Shown here piece after piece: positions 18,674-28,409 of a DNA stretch of 64,000 nt. The notes beneath the pieces are model-generated. The model ran no database searches. It saw only the letters and a list, made by a program, of their open reading frames with translations, and was not told the DNA's origin. Each line of letters opens with the position of its first letter. Positions within the stretch are counted from its first letter, which is position 1. Origin of the DNA: Mitsuaria sp. PDC51 (GTDB taxonomy: Bacteria; Pseudomonadota; Gammaproteobacteria; Burkholderiales; Burkholderiaceae_C); assembly GCF_900113225.1 (NCBI RefSeq), contig NZ_FOZE01000002.1, forward strand, positions 2,025,989 through 2,089,988, in the 5' to 3' direction. The position numbers and the translations under genes are program-made.

Positions 18674-19510
18674 TCAGAGCAGCATGCGCAGATGCGCTTG
18701 CGCCTGCAGCAGCGGGGGCAGGCAGTGCTCGACCATCTGCTCCATGCTCATGCGGGTCGCGTGGACGCTGATGGCCATCGCGGCGACGGTGTCGCCCTTG
18801 TAGTTCTTCAGCGGCACGGCCACCGAGCGCAGGCCTTGCTCCAGCTCCTGGTCGATCAGCGCGTAGCCCTGGGCGCGGGCGCGGGCGATCTCGATGCGCA
18901 GACGCTCCGGGTGCGTGATCGTGTGCGGGGTCAGCGCGGTCAGTTCCTGGCGGGCGATGAAGGCATCGACTTCCGCCTGCGGCTGCGCCGCCAGCAGCAC
19001 GCGGCCGTTGCCGGTGCAGTAGGCCGGCACGCGGGTGCCCGGCTGCAGCGTCGGCGAGACCACGCGGCCCGCGCTCGTCGCCGAGATACAGATCACGTCG
19101 TTGCCGTCCAGCACGCCGGCCGAGGAGGCTTCCTTCATCGCATAGGCCAGCTTGTGCAGCTCGGGCTCGATGATGCGGGGCAGGCGGGCGGAGTGCATGT
19201 AGCTCTGGCCCAGGCGCAGCACCTTGGGGGTCAGCGCGAACATCTTGCGGTCCTGCGAGACGAAACCCAGGTGGGTCAGCGTCAGCAGGTAGCGGCGGGC
19301 GGCCGCGCGGGTCAGGCCGGTGCGGCCGGCGACCTCGCTGATGGTCAGGCGGGGACGTTCCTGATCGAAGGCTTCGATCACGGCCAGGCCTTTTTCCAGG
19401 CCGGCGACCAGATCGCGTTTCAGCGGACCGGTGCGGACTTCGGCTTCGGGGGAGGGGGCGACCACCGGAATGGCGGTCAGGTCTTCATCGTGGGCTCGAG
19501 CAGCGGACAT
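18674..19510 (-). CDS. IclR-family transcriptional regulator, PcaR-like
   Basis: A 278-aa IclR-type regulator. After a 30-residue lead the winged helix-turn-helix spans about residues 35-95 (GLAVIEAFDQERPRLTISEV, then TGLTRAAARRYL). The effector domain has YCTGNGRVLLA and the IDQELEQGLRSVAVPL block that is characteristic of PcaR/PobR-type regulators of the beta-ketoadipate pathway. The start at 19510 is the first plausible one; 42 more codons are open upstream. The adjacent dehydrogenase and 3-oxoadipyl-CoA-type thiolase genes are natural targets. The inducer is probably an aromatic-pathway intermediate, by family analogy only. Confidence 0.88.
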   Translation of the reverse strand: MSAARAHDEDLTAIPVVAPSPEAEVRTGPLKRDLVAGLEKGLAVIEAFDQERPRLTISEVAGRTGLTRAAARRYLLTLTHLGFVSQDRKMFALTPKVLRLGQSYMHSARLPRIIEPELHKLAYAMKEASSAGVLDGNDVICISATSAGRVVSPTLQPGTRVPAYCTGNGRVLLAAQPQAEVDAFIARQELTALTPHTITHPERLRIEIARARAQGYALIDQELEQGLRSVAVPLKNYKGDTVAAMAISVHATRMSMEQMVEHCLPPLLQAQAHLRMLL

Positions 19511-20017
19511 GGTGGGGAGGTGGTCGTGCGTTTGACGCCCAAATCTGCTGGGCGTAAGCAGGTGATGTCCAAAACTATAGGGACAACCCTGTGAAGAATG
19601 TTTGCCAGGGCAATTGTTTTGTTCCGCTATTCGCACCTGACTGCATCAATATGGTGCATTTGCTGCGCACAACGCCCCACCGCCTGCGGAAAGCGGTGTG
19701 GTCGGGCGGTCAGCGGGAAAAAGGTGCGCGGAATCGCGATCGGAGCGTCGCTAAGCAAGCCGTCAATAGTCAGACATCATGCCTGTGACGATGCCGCCCT
19801 ACATATATGAGCGGTATGCGCCATCAAACTCGATCAGTATCCCACGCGATGTGCGATTGGCGCCTACGTGGTCCTACGGCCGCCCATGACTATTTCTTTA
19901 GCGCCCCCAACTTTTGGATATGGGCGAAACGCCGCACAAGGCCGCTCTTGGCGGGGTTGGATGCACCAAAAAGAGGTCAGACAACCGAGGGCGGCGAAGT
20001 CAATCGTCTGACTATTG
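19511..20017. other. Non-coding gap of lower GC with a 13-bp inverted repeat
   Basis: About 500 bp without a convincing gene. Its base composition is visibly poorer in GC than the surroundings. A 13-bp perfect inverted repeat, TCAATAGTCAGAC at 19763-19775 and its complement at 20006-20018, brackets 256 bp. A 6-bp stem (CGCCCA/TGGGCG, 19537-19555) lies close to the IclR start. Short open frames on either strand here have no recognisable product or ribosome site. It may contain promoter and operator sequences for the IclR gene plus the remains of a small mobile element. Confidence 0.5.
19621..19636. promoter_or_regulatory. Possible IclR-type operator upstream of the IclR gene
   Basis: GTTCCGCTATTCGCAC is an imperfect 16-bp dyad (5 of 8 positions symmetric) that looks like sites of PcaR/PobR-type IclR proteins, which have GTTCG and CGCAC or CGAAC arms. 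It lies 111 bp before the IclR start codon, suitable for autoregulation. This is resemblance by eye only. Confidence 0.3.
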
Positions 20018-20053
20018 AAAACGGCCGCCCCGTATCGATCCGGGGTGGCCGTT
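20018..20053 (-). terminator. Terminator of the thiolase gene
   Basis: A 13-bp stem with one G-T pair (20020-20032 with 20041-20053) is followed by TTTTC on the minus strand. It lies 49 bp after the thiolase stop codon. Confidence 0.8.
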
Positions 20054-20101
20054 GATTGGCGCCTGGGCCCGCGCTCAGGCGCCGGGCCGAAGCGGAGAGG
20101 C

Positions 20102-21301
<1,200 letters not shown>

Positions 21302-21499
21302 GAAAGTCTCCTGAATATTTATGAGAATGCGGGCTGCGCGGGATCATAGGGGTCCTCAGGAAAAACCCGTGACAAGTTGCACGCACAGTCCGGGATCATG
21401 CGCGGCGCCGCGCGATGGACGCGCTTTTCATTTAAGTTGCGGCCCTGGGCAGCCGAAGCTGCTGACGAGGGCGTCTGAACCGGGCGCGGAACTACAAGA

Positions 21500-22792
21500 A
21501 TGAAGGACAGATCGGCCGATCCGCTCATCGATGTGAACCAGCTGAAAGTGGGGATGTTCATTCATCTCGACCTCGGCTGGATGTCGCATCCCTTCCCGCT
21601 CAGCAGCTTCAAGCTGAGTTCGGAGGAGCAGTTGCTGATCCTGCGCCGGCTGGGCCTGAAGCAGGTGCGCTGGAGCCCGGGCAAGAGCGAGCTCCCGCTG
21701 GAAGCCACGCCGATGCCGCCGACGGCCGCCGCTCCGGCCGTGGTCGCCGAGGCCGCTCACGACGCCGAGGACGATGCCCGCGAGCGTCATCGTCGGCTGC
21801 TGGCCGAGCAGCGCGAGGCGCTGCTGCTGTGCGAGCGCCAGTACGCCGAGGCGGCCACCGCCCTGCGCGACCTGATCGACCTTGTGCCGCGCGAGCCGAC
21901 CGACGCCCGCGACCGGTCCGCCGCGCTGTCCCGCGCCCTGCTGGACAAGATGCTGGTCGAGGGCGACATCAACATCCGCCTGCTCAACGAGGGCGCTGGC
22001 GACCGCGGCACCGCGCATGCGCTGAACGTCGCGGTGATCGCGATGCTGCTGGGCCGGGCCTTCGGCCTGGGGCGCGACGAGATGCTGGACCTCGGCCAGG
22101 GCGCGCTGCTGCACGACATCGGCAAGATGGAGCTGACGCCGCGCTTCCGCCATCGCGACGACAGCTTCACCGCGGCCGAGGTCGCCGCCTACCAGCAGCA
22201 CGTCGCCAAGGGCGTGATGGTGGGCCAGAAGATGGGGGTGGGCGCCGGGCCGCTGCTGATCATCGCCCAGCACCATGAACACGCCGACGGCAGCGGCTTC
22301 CCGCAGCGCCTGAACGCCGACCGCATGAGCATCGGCGCCCGCATCGTGGCGCTGGTCAACCGCTTCGACGGGCTGTGCAATCCGCTGCTCAGCTCCAAGG
22401 CGATGACGCCGCACGAGGCGCTCTCGCTGATGTTCGCGCAGGGGCGCAGCCGTTTCGACGCCACCATGCTCAATGCCTTCATCCGCATGATGGGGGTGTA
22501 CCCGCCGGGCTCCGTCGTGCAGCTGACCGACGACCGCTATGCGCTGGTCGTGGCGGTGAACTCCTCGCGGCCGCTCAAGCCCCGGGTCATGGTCCATGAC
22601 GCCAAGGTGCCGCGCGAAGAGGCCCTGGTCCTGAACCTGGAAGAGCTGCCCGACCTCGGCATCCGCCGCAGCGTCAAGCCGCAGCAGCTGCCGCGGGCGT
22701 CGCTGGACTACCTCAGCCCTCGCAGCCGCATCGCCTATTTCTTCGAGTCGGCCGGCGCGCAGCCCATGCCGCCCGGGGAGATGGCCGCGTGA
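21500..22792 (+). CDS. HD-GYP domain cyclic-di-GMP phosphodiesterase
   Basis: A 430-aa protein with an N-terminal DUF3391-type region (DVNQLKVGMFIHLDLGWMSH, about residues 10-70) and an HD-GYP domain. The metal-binding pair is H205-D206 in HDIGK and the signature is HHEHADGSGFP from residue 258, that is GFP rather than GYP. The predicted reaction is hydrolysis of cyclic di-GMP. The stop codon overlaps the GTG start of the next gene (GTGA), so the two are translationally coupled. A basic acid-pair region in the middle is probably a linker. No membrane segment is visible, so it is cytoplasmic. Confidence 0.92.
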   Translation: MKDRSADPLIDVNQLKVGMFIHLDLGWMSHPFPLSSFKLSSEEQLLILRRLGLKQVRWSPGKSELPLEATPMPPTAAAPAVVAEAAHDAEDDARERHRRLLAEQREALLLCERQYAEAATALRDLIDLVPREPTDARDRSAALSRALLDKMLVEGDINIRLLNEGAGDRGTAHALNVAVIAMLLGRAFGLGRDEMLDLGQGALLHDIGKMELTPRFRHRDDSFTAAEVAAYQQHVAKGVMVGQKMGVGAGPLLIIAQHHEHADGSGFPQRLNADRMSIGARIVALVNRFDGLCNPLLSSKAMTPHEALSLMFAQGRSRFDATMLNAFIRMMGVYPPGSVVQLTDDRYALVVAVNSSRPLKPRVMVHDAKVPREEALVLNLEELPDLGIRRSVKPQQLPRASLDYLSPRSRIAYFFESAGAQPMPPGEMAA

Positions 22793-24951
22793 ACTTCCCC
22801 GCCCGATCGCCGGTCGCAGCGCCCGCCGCGTTCAACACCGCTTTCCTGCCGTTGATCGACGGCCTGCAGGAAGCGGTGTGGCTCGTCGATGCGCGCACCC
22901 ATTGCGTGGTCGCGGTGAATGCGGCGTCGCAGCAGCTGCTGGGCATGGCATCGAAGGATCTGGTCGGCGCGAGCGTCGAGTCGCTGGCCTCGACGCCGGA
23001 GGATGCGCTGTTCTGGATGGACGCCGCCGTCGGTCGCCGCGAGAGCCTGCACACCGACACGATGATGCGTCACGCCGATGGACGCATGCTGTGGGTCTCG
23101 CGTCGCATCAGCCACGTGGCGCAGCCGCAGGGCGACGGGCTGTGGCTGGTCGCCATGCGCGACCAGACCCAGCAGCGCCAACACGACGAGGAGCGGGAGA
23201 CGCTGCTCGCCGAACTGCGCGCGACGCTGGAATCCACCGCCGACGGCATCCTGGTGACTGACCTGGCGGGCCGCATCCGCAGCTTCAACCAGCGGCTGGC
23301 GTCGCTGTGGGGCATTCCCGAGGACCTGCTCAACGAGCGCAACGACGAGGCCGTGCAGGCCTGGATGCGTCGCAGCGTCGTCGACGGCGCCGCCTACGCG
23401 ATGCGCCTGGGCGCGATCCAGGAATCGCCGCTGCTGCATACCAGCGACAACCTCAAGCTGATCGACGGCCGCGTGCTGGAGCGCGTGTCGCTGCCGCAGT
23501 GGAGCCGCGGCCGGCCGATCGGCCGCGTCTACTCGTTCCGCGACCTGAGCGAGAAGCTCGCGGCGCACCAGCGCATCGAGGAGCTGTCCCACAACGACAT
23601 GCTCACCGGCCTGCCCAACCGGCGCGCGCTGATGGAGCGCGTCGACTACGCGCAGGCCATGGCGCGGCGCGAGACGAGCCCGTTCGCGCTGCTCAACGTC
23701 GACCTGGACCGCTTCAAGCAGATCAACGACACGCTGGGCCACGCCTATGGCGACCGCGTGCTCAAGGAAGTCGCGCTGCGTCTGAAGGAGTCGCTGCGCG
23801 AGGTCGACACGGTCGCCCGCCTGGACGGCGACGAGTTCGCGCTGCTGATCCATCAGGCCGACGCCCGCGGCGCGGAGCACGCGGCCCGTCGCGTTCAGGA
23901 GGCGATGTCGCGCCCCTTCTGCTTCGACACCCTGAGCTTCACCGTCACCTGCAGCACCGGCATCGCGCTGTTCCCGGGCGACGGCGCCAGCGCCGAGGAA
24001 CTGCTCGCCAGCGCCGAACGCGCGATGCACTGGGTCAAGGAAAGCGGCCGCAGCGCGTTCCGCTTCCACCAGCCGCGCAAGGACGTGGACCTGCTGTCGC
24101 GCATGCGGCTGGACCACGCGATGCGCCAGGCGCTGCAGGAACACGAGTTCCGGCTGCACTTCCAGCCGCAGGTGTCGCTCGAGACCGGCGAGCTGATCGG
24201 CGCCGAGGCGCTGATCCGCTGGCGCGACCCGCTGCGCGGCGACGTGCCGCCGTCCGAGTTCATCCCGGTCGCCGAGGAGAGCGGCTTCATCGTCGCGATC
24301 GGCCAATGGGTGCTGCAGCAGGCGGTGGCGCAGGCGGCGGCATGGCTGGAGAAAGGCCTGCGCGTGCCGGTGGCGGTCAACGTGTCGGCGCTGCAGTTCC
24401 AGCAGACGCAGTTCGTCGAGCAGGTCGCCCAGGCGCTGCGCGCCTATGACCTGCCGCCGTCGCTGCTGGAACTGGAACTGACCGAATCCGTGCTGCTGCG
24501 CGACGCGGACGAGGCGCTGCATCGCATGCAGGCGCTGTCGGAGCTCGGCGTGCTGATGGCGATCGACGACTTCGGCACCGGTTATTCCAGCCTCGGCTAC
24601 CTGAAGCGCTTCCCGATCCAGCGGCTCAAGATCGACCGCAGCTTCGTCAAGGGCCTGCCGGGCGACGCCAGCGACGCCGGCATCGTCAACGCCATCGTGC
24701 AGATGGGCCGCGCGCTGAACCTGCAGGTCATCGCCGAGGGCGTGGAGACCGAGGCGCAGCGCGACTTCCTCGCCCGCTGCGGATGCCACGAGTACCAGGG
24801 CTTCCTGTGCGCGCCGGCGCTGGAGACGCGGGCCTTCGAAGAGCGCCATGCCCAGATCGCCGCGCAGGCCCAGGCCGGGCAGGCGGCGCGCGCGCAGACC
24901 GCGGTGCTGCGTCCGGCGCGCGCGTCGGTGCACCTGCTGCGCGGCGCCTGA
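22789..24951 (+). CDS. PAS-PAS-GGDEF-EAL protein (probable phosphodiesterase)
   Basis: A 720-aa signalling protein starting at a GTG that overlaps the previous stop. Two PAS-like segments (about residues 15-130 and 140-255) precede a GGDEF domain (about 265-425) and an EAL domain (about 440-700). The cyclase signature reads L345-DGDEF instead of GGDEF, which may leave a GTP-binding regulatory domain. The EAL motif is intact (E473-A-L), as are ELTES, DDFGTGYSS and AEGVET. It therefore probably degrades cyclic di-GMP, alongside the coupled HD-GYP protein. The sensory ligand is unknown, and no transmembrane segments are visible. Confidence 0.92.
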   Translation: MNFPARSPVAAPAAFNTAFLPLIDGLQEAVWLVDARTHCVVAVNAASQQLLGMASKDLVGASVESLASTPEDALFWMDAAVGRRESLHTDTMMRHADGRMLWVSRRISHVAQPQGDGLWLVAMRDQTQQRQHDEERETLLAELRATLESTADGILVTDLAGRIRSFNQRLASLWGIPEDLLNERNDEAVQAWMRRSVVDGAAYAMRLGAIQESPLLHTSDNLKLIDGRVLERVSLPQWSRGRPIGRVYSFRDLSEKLAAHQRIEELSHNDMLTGLPNRRALMERVDYAQAMARRETSPFALLNVDLDRFKQINDTLGHAYGDRVLKEVALRLKESLREVDTVARLDGDEFALLIHQADARGAEHAARRVQEAMSRPFCFDTLSFTVTCSTGIALFPGDGASAEELLASAERAMHWVKESGRSAFRFHQPRKDVDLLSRMRLDHAMRQALQEHEFRLHFQPQVSLETGELIGAEALIRWRDPLRGDVPPSEFIPVAEESGFIVAIGQWVLQQAVAQAAAWLEKGLRVPVAVNVSALQFQQTQFVEQVAQALRAYDLPPSLLELELTESVLLRDADEALHRMQALSELGVLMAIDDFGTGYSSLGYLKRFPIQRLKIDRSFVKGLPGDASDAGIVNAIVQMGRALNLQVIAEGVETEAQRDFLARCGCHEYQGFLCAPALETRAFEERHAQIAAQAQAGQAARAQTAVLRPARASVHLLRGA

Positions 24952-25056
24952 CGCGGACGGCCGCGCGCGGGCGCGGATCGGGAGACCTCTCCACTGGCGT
25001 TCCAACGACGACGGCACAATGCGCCGGTGGCCGCCGTCGACGGCCGGGAGACAAGC

Positions 25057-25380
25057 GTGCTGTACAAGTTCAAGTCGAAGGCGGGCGCCGACGTCATCAT
25101 GCTGGCGGCCCATGGCGATCAGGCGCTGAAGGCGCTGGGACGCGAGCCCGCGGCGCAGGGCATCTTCCAGGCTGCGGACCTGTCGGCGCTGATCGCGCGC
25201 GGCGAGGCGGCCATCGCCGAGGAACAGCAGGCGCTGGATCGCGCCGCGCAGGAGGCGCAGGCCGAGGGCCGCAAGGCGCCGCCCAAGCCGGAGGTGATGC
25301 TGCGTCAGCGGCTGTGGCCGCTGCTGGAGCTGCTGCGCGCCGCGCAATCCGCCAATGCCGATGTGGTCTGGGGCGTCTGA
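25057..25380 (+). CDS. DUF1840 family protein
   Basis: A 107-aa protein that begins at a GTG with GGGAG seven bases upstream; the opening LYKFKSKAGADVIML is the hallmark of DUF1840, a family of unknown function common in Burkholderiales. The middle is rich in alanine and glutamate and probably helical (about residues 45-80); the C-terminus ends ANADVVWGV. The next gene begins at the base after the stop codon, so the two are likely co-transcribed. No enzymatic residues are recognised. Confidence 0.85.
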   Translation: MLYKFKSKAGADVIMLAAHGDQALKALGREPAAQGIFQAADLSALIARGEAAIAEEQQALDRAAQEAQAEGRKAPPKPEVMLRQRLWPLLELLRAAQSANADVVWGV

Positions 25381-26058
25381 GTGGACTCGACCCAGATCCT
25401 GGCGATCCGGCACGGCGAGACCGCGTGGAACCGCGAAGGCCGGCTGCAAGGCCACCTCGACCTGCCGTTGAACGCGATGGGGATGCGCCAGGCCGAGCGG
25501 CTCGGCGCCGCGCTGGCCGAGCACGCGATCGACGCAGTCTATGCCAGCGACCTCGCCCGGGCCGCGGTGACCGCCCGGCATGTCGCGGCGCCGCATGGGC
25601 TGGAGGTCCGCCACGACACGCGCCTGCGCGAGCGGGCGTTCGGCGTCCATGAAGGCAAGCTCTGGGCCGAGGTCGAGGCCGCGTTTCCCGAGGACGCGCT
25701 GCGTTGGCGCCGCCGCGATCCGGACTTCGAGCCGTCCGGCGGCGAGAGCCTGACCGCGCTCTATGCGCGCTGCATCGCCGTGGTGTCCGAGCTGGCCACG
25801 GCGCATGCCGGGCAGACGATCGCCATCGTGGCGCACGGCGGCGTCCTGGACTGCCTCTATCGCGCCGCGACCCGCGTCGACCTGCAGGCGCCGCGCAGTT
25901 GGGTCCTGGGCAATGCCAGCATCAACCGGCTGCTGCATTCGCCGCAAGGCTTCAGCCTGGTGGGCTGGAACGACGACCATCACCTGCACGGCCTGGCGCT
26001 GGACGATCCCGGCGTGCCCGGATTCATGCCCACCGCGCCCCAGACGGCCAAGGCCTGA
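25381..26058 (+). CDS. Histidine phosphatase family protein
   Basis: A 225-aa member of the phosphoglycerate-mutase-like histidine phosphatases. The catalytic RHG triad is at residues 10-12 (AIRHGETAWN), and the second histidine is in VAHGGVLDCLYR. It begins with GTG directly after the stop of the DUF1840 gene. The substrate is not predictable: cobalamin-pathway alpha-ribazole phosphatase and GpmB-like enzymes look similar, and neither neighbour helps. It is a cytoplasmic protein of normal length for the family. Confidence 0.88.
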   Translation: MDSTQILAIRHGETAWNREGRLQGHLDLPLNAMGMRQAERLGAALAEHAIDAVYASDLARAAVTARHVAAPHGLEVRHDTRLRERAFGVHEGKLWAEVEAAFPEDALRWRRRDPDFEPSGGESLTALYARCIAVVSELATAHAGQTIAIVAHGGVLDCLYRAATRVDLQAPRSWVLGNASINRLLHSPQGFSLVGWNDDHHLHGLALDDPGVPGFMPTAPQTAKA

Positions 26059-26151
26059 CCCCGCGGACCGCGGCACCCGGACGCCCCGGCGCCGGACCGC
26101 GGCCGCCGACATCGACAGAAGCGCCGCATCGAGCGCTCATCGAGGAGACAC

Positions 26152-27228
26152 ATGACCGACGCACAGATCATCGTGCTGGCCACGCCGGTGTTCTTCGCCC
26201 TGATCGGGCTGGAGTACTGGATCGGCCTGCGCCGCGGCCGCAACACCTACCGGCTCAACGACGCGATCAGCAGCATCGCGCTGGGCATGCTCAGCCAGGT
26301 CGTGGGCGTGCTGACCAAGCTCTTCACGCTGGGCATCTACACCTGGGTCTTCGAGCATGCGGCGCTGGCGCGGCTGGACGCGGGGGCCTGGTGGGTCTGG
26401 CTGCTGGGGCTGCTGTTCTACGACTTCCTCTATTACTGGCATCACCGGCTCGGCCACACCACGGCGCTGCTGTGGGCGGCCCATGCGGTGCATCACCAGA
26501 GCGAGGACTACAACCTGTCCACCGCGCTGCGCCAGACCGGCAGCGGCTGGCTGGTCGGATGGATCTTCTACATGCCGATGGCGATCCTGGGTTTCCCACC
26601 GCTGGTCTACGCCGTGGTCGCCCTGGTCGACCTGCTCTACCAGTTCTGGGTGCACACCCAGCAGATCGGCAAGTTGGGCTGGTTCGACCGCTGGTTCTGC
26701 TCCCCGTCGAACCACCGCGTGCATCACGCCGTCAACGACCCCTATCTCGATCGCAACTACGGCGGAATCCTGGTGATCTGGGACCGCTTGTTCGGCAGCT
26801 TCCAGGAGGAACTGGACCACGAGCCCTGCGTCTACGGCACCCGTGACGCGCTGCGGAGCTGGAATCCCTGGACGGCGAACGTCCAGGTCTACGCCCGGCT
26901 GATCGGCAAGATGCGACGCACGCTGCGCTGGCGGGACAAGCTGCGGCTCTGGTGGGAGCCGGCGCATTGGGAGCCCGGCCTCGGTGCTCGCATAGCGCCC
27001 GGCTACGACCCCCGGGCGCGGGCGCTCTTCGACCCGGCGGTCGCGCCCTCGCGCGCGTGGGCGGCCGCGGCGATGTTCCTGTTGATGCTCGGCGCGGTGG
27101 CGCTGTTCCTCTGGAACGCCCACAGGCTCGGGGCCGCGGGGCAGCTTGCCGTGCTGGTCGGACTGCTCGCCGGACAGGTGCTGACGGCCCGTCTGCTTAC
27201 ACCTTTGCCGCCTGGATCCCACCCCTAA
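26152..27228 (+). CDS. Sterol desaturase/fatty acid hydroxylase family membrane protein
   Basis: A 358-aa integral membrane protein with the di-iron histidine motifs of the fatty acid hydroxylase superfamily: HHRLGH, HAVHH and HRVHHAVN. About six hydrophobic stretches are visible, including two near the C-terminus (about residues 305-345) that extend beyond the usual domain. A good GAGGAG site precedes the ATG. It may hydroxylate or desaturate a lipid such as a fatty acyl chain. The bacterial members of this group are mostly uncharacterised. It stands alone between the phosphatase and the porin. Confidence 0.9.
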   Translation: MTDAQIIVLATPVFFALIGLEYWIGLRRGRNTYRLNDAISSIALGMLSQVVGVLTKLFTLGIYTWVFEHAALARLDAGAWWVWLLGLLFYDFLYYWHHRLGHTTALLWAAHAVHHQSEDYNLSTALRQTGSGWLVGWIFYMPMAILGFPPLVYAVVALVDLLYQFWVHTQQIGKLGWFDRWFCSPSNHRVHHAVNDPYLDRNYGGILVIWDRLFGSFQEELDHEPCVYGTRDALRSWNPWTANVQVYARLIGKMRRTLRWRDKLRLWWEPAHWEPGLGARIAPGYDPRARALFDPAVAPSRAWAAAAMFLLMLGAVALFLWNAHRLGAAGQLAVLVGLLAGQVLTARLLTPLPPGSHP

Positions 27229-27269
27229 CGGGGAACTGTTGCAATTTCGCGTCGAGTGTTATGGGTGCG

Positions 27270-27298
27270 TGCAACGCACTTCTATACTCCGCACACCT
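27270..27298 (+). promoter_or_regulatory. Candidate porin promoter
   Basis: TGCAAC (27270-27275) and TATACT (27293-27298) are separated by 17 bases, 56 bp before the porin start. The -10 hexamer is close to consensus; the -35 is weak. Confidence 0.5.
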
Positions 27299-27353
27299 TG
27301 CAGTACCGCCATTGAGCCAGACCGGCTGAAACCTCCAACTGATGAAGGTGGAT

Positions 27354-28298
27354 ATGAAGAAGATTGCAATCGCTGCGGCCATCGCGGCTCTCTCCGCACC
27401 GGTGTTCGCGCAAAGCTCCGTCACGCTCTGGGGCCGCATCAACACCTCGGTGGAAAGCATCAAGACCGGCAACCGCGACCGCGTTGCCTCGGTGATCAAC
27501 AACAACTCCCGTCTGGGCTTCAAGGGTACGGAAGACCTGGGTGGCGGACTGAAGGCCAGTTTCGCCCTGGAGCACGGCCTGAACTCGGACGACGGCCGCC
27601 AGACCAACTCGGCGTTCTGGAACCGTGAAGCCAGCGTGCAGCTGTCCGGCGACTTCGGTGCCGTCCGTCTGGGCCGCTGGACCCCGGGCTCCTACTACGC
27701 CACCGCCGACTACGTGTCGATGCACAACCACGACACCGGCACGTCGGAAGACAAGCTGTACTCGGGCGCCGGCTTCACGCAGACCAACAAGGTCGGCTAC
27801 TTCACCCCGAACATCAGCGGCTTCAACGCCGAGTTCGCGCTGCACGCCGGTGAAGGCGTCGATCCGCGCGGCTACGACGTGGCGCTGAACTACGACCAGG
27901 GCCCGCTGCACCTGGGCGCTGGCTACAGCAAGCAGGGCGACGCCAACCAGTGGGCCATCCGCGGCCTGTACGAACTGGGCGCCTTCACCTTCGGCGGCTA
28001 CGCGCAGCGTGAAGACGACTCGCGTTCGCTGGGCAAGGACAAGCGCTGGATCGGCCGCGCCGCCGTGATGTACACGATGGGCCAGTCGGAATTCCACCTG
28101 AACGTCGGTGGCACCAAGGCCGGTGGCTCCTCGTTCAACAACGGCCGCAACGGTGGCAAGCAGTACACGCTGGCCTACAACTACAACCTGAGCAAGCGCA
28201 CCAAGCTCTACGCCTTCTACACCGCCGTGGACGCCACCACCGCGAACAAGGCCGACGACCTGAACTCGTTCGCTCTGGGCATTCGCCACAACTTCTGA
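27354..28298 (+). CDS. General porin (outer membrane)
   Basis: A 314-aa porin of the betaproteobacterial Omp32-like family. The signal peptide is MKKIAIAAAIAALSAPVFA, followed by QSSVTLWGRI, the typical first strand, and the protein ends in GIRHNF with the C-terminal phenylalanine needed for outer-membrane assembly. The start at 27354 is chosen because AAGGTGG lies five bases upstream; the ATG at 27342 is within that leader. The codons here include more GGT and CGT than the neighbouring genes, which fits a highly expressed gene. It has its own promoter and terminator. Confidence 0.95.
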   Translation: MKKIAIAAAIAALSAPVFAQSSVTLWGRINTSVESIKTGNRDRVASVINNNSRLGFKGTEDLGGGLKASFALEHGLNSDDGRQTNSAFWNREASVQLSGDFGAVRLGRWTPGSYYATADYVSMHNHDTGTSEDKLYSGAGFTQTNKVGYFTPNISGFNAEFALHAGEGVDPRGYDVALNYDQGPLHLGAGYSKQGDANQWAIRGLYELGAFTFGGYAQREDDSRSLGKDKRWIGRAAVMYTMGQSEFHLNVGGTKAGGSSFNNGRNGGKQYTLAYNYNLSKRTKLYAFYTAVDATTANKADDLNSFALGIRHNF

Positions 28299-28317
28299 TC
28301 CCCGGATCAGGAACGAC

Positions 28318-28343
28318 AAAGGCGCTCTTCGGAGCGCCTTTTT
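28318..28343 (+). terminator. Porin terminator
   Basis: GGCGCTC (28321-28327), loop TTCG, GAGCGCC (28332-28338) and a TTTTT tail, 20 bp after the porin stop. With the A run on its left it may also stop minus-strand ruvB transcripts. Confidence 0.9.
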
Positions 28344-28409
28344 CATTGCTGCCGTCGTTCGGTGGCGCGGCGCCCGCCGCCGCGTCCCTTGACCGGTCCC
28401 CTGATTCGA

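Noticed and set aside
19807..20055. An 82-codon open frame in the IclR-thiolase gap
   Set aside because: No ribosome site, no recognisable product, and it ends inside the thiolase terminator region.
22735..26112. A 1125-codon open frame on the minus strand opposite the HD-GYP, GGDEF/EAL and phosphatase genes
   Set aside because: It is the usual antisense frame of GC-rich DNA, with arginine, glutamine and valine-rich low-quality sequence. The plus-strand genes have clear domains over the full stretch.
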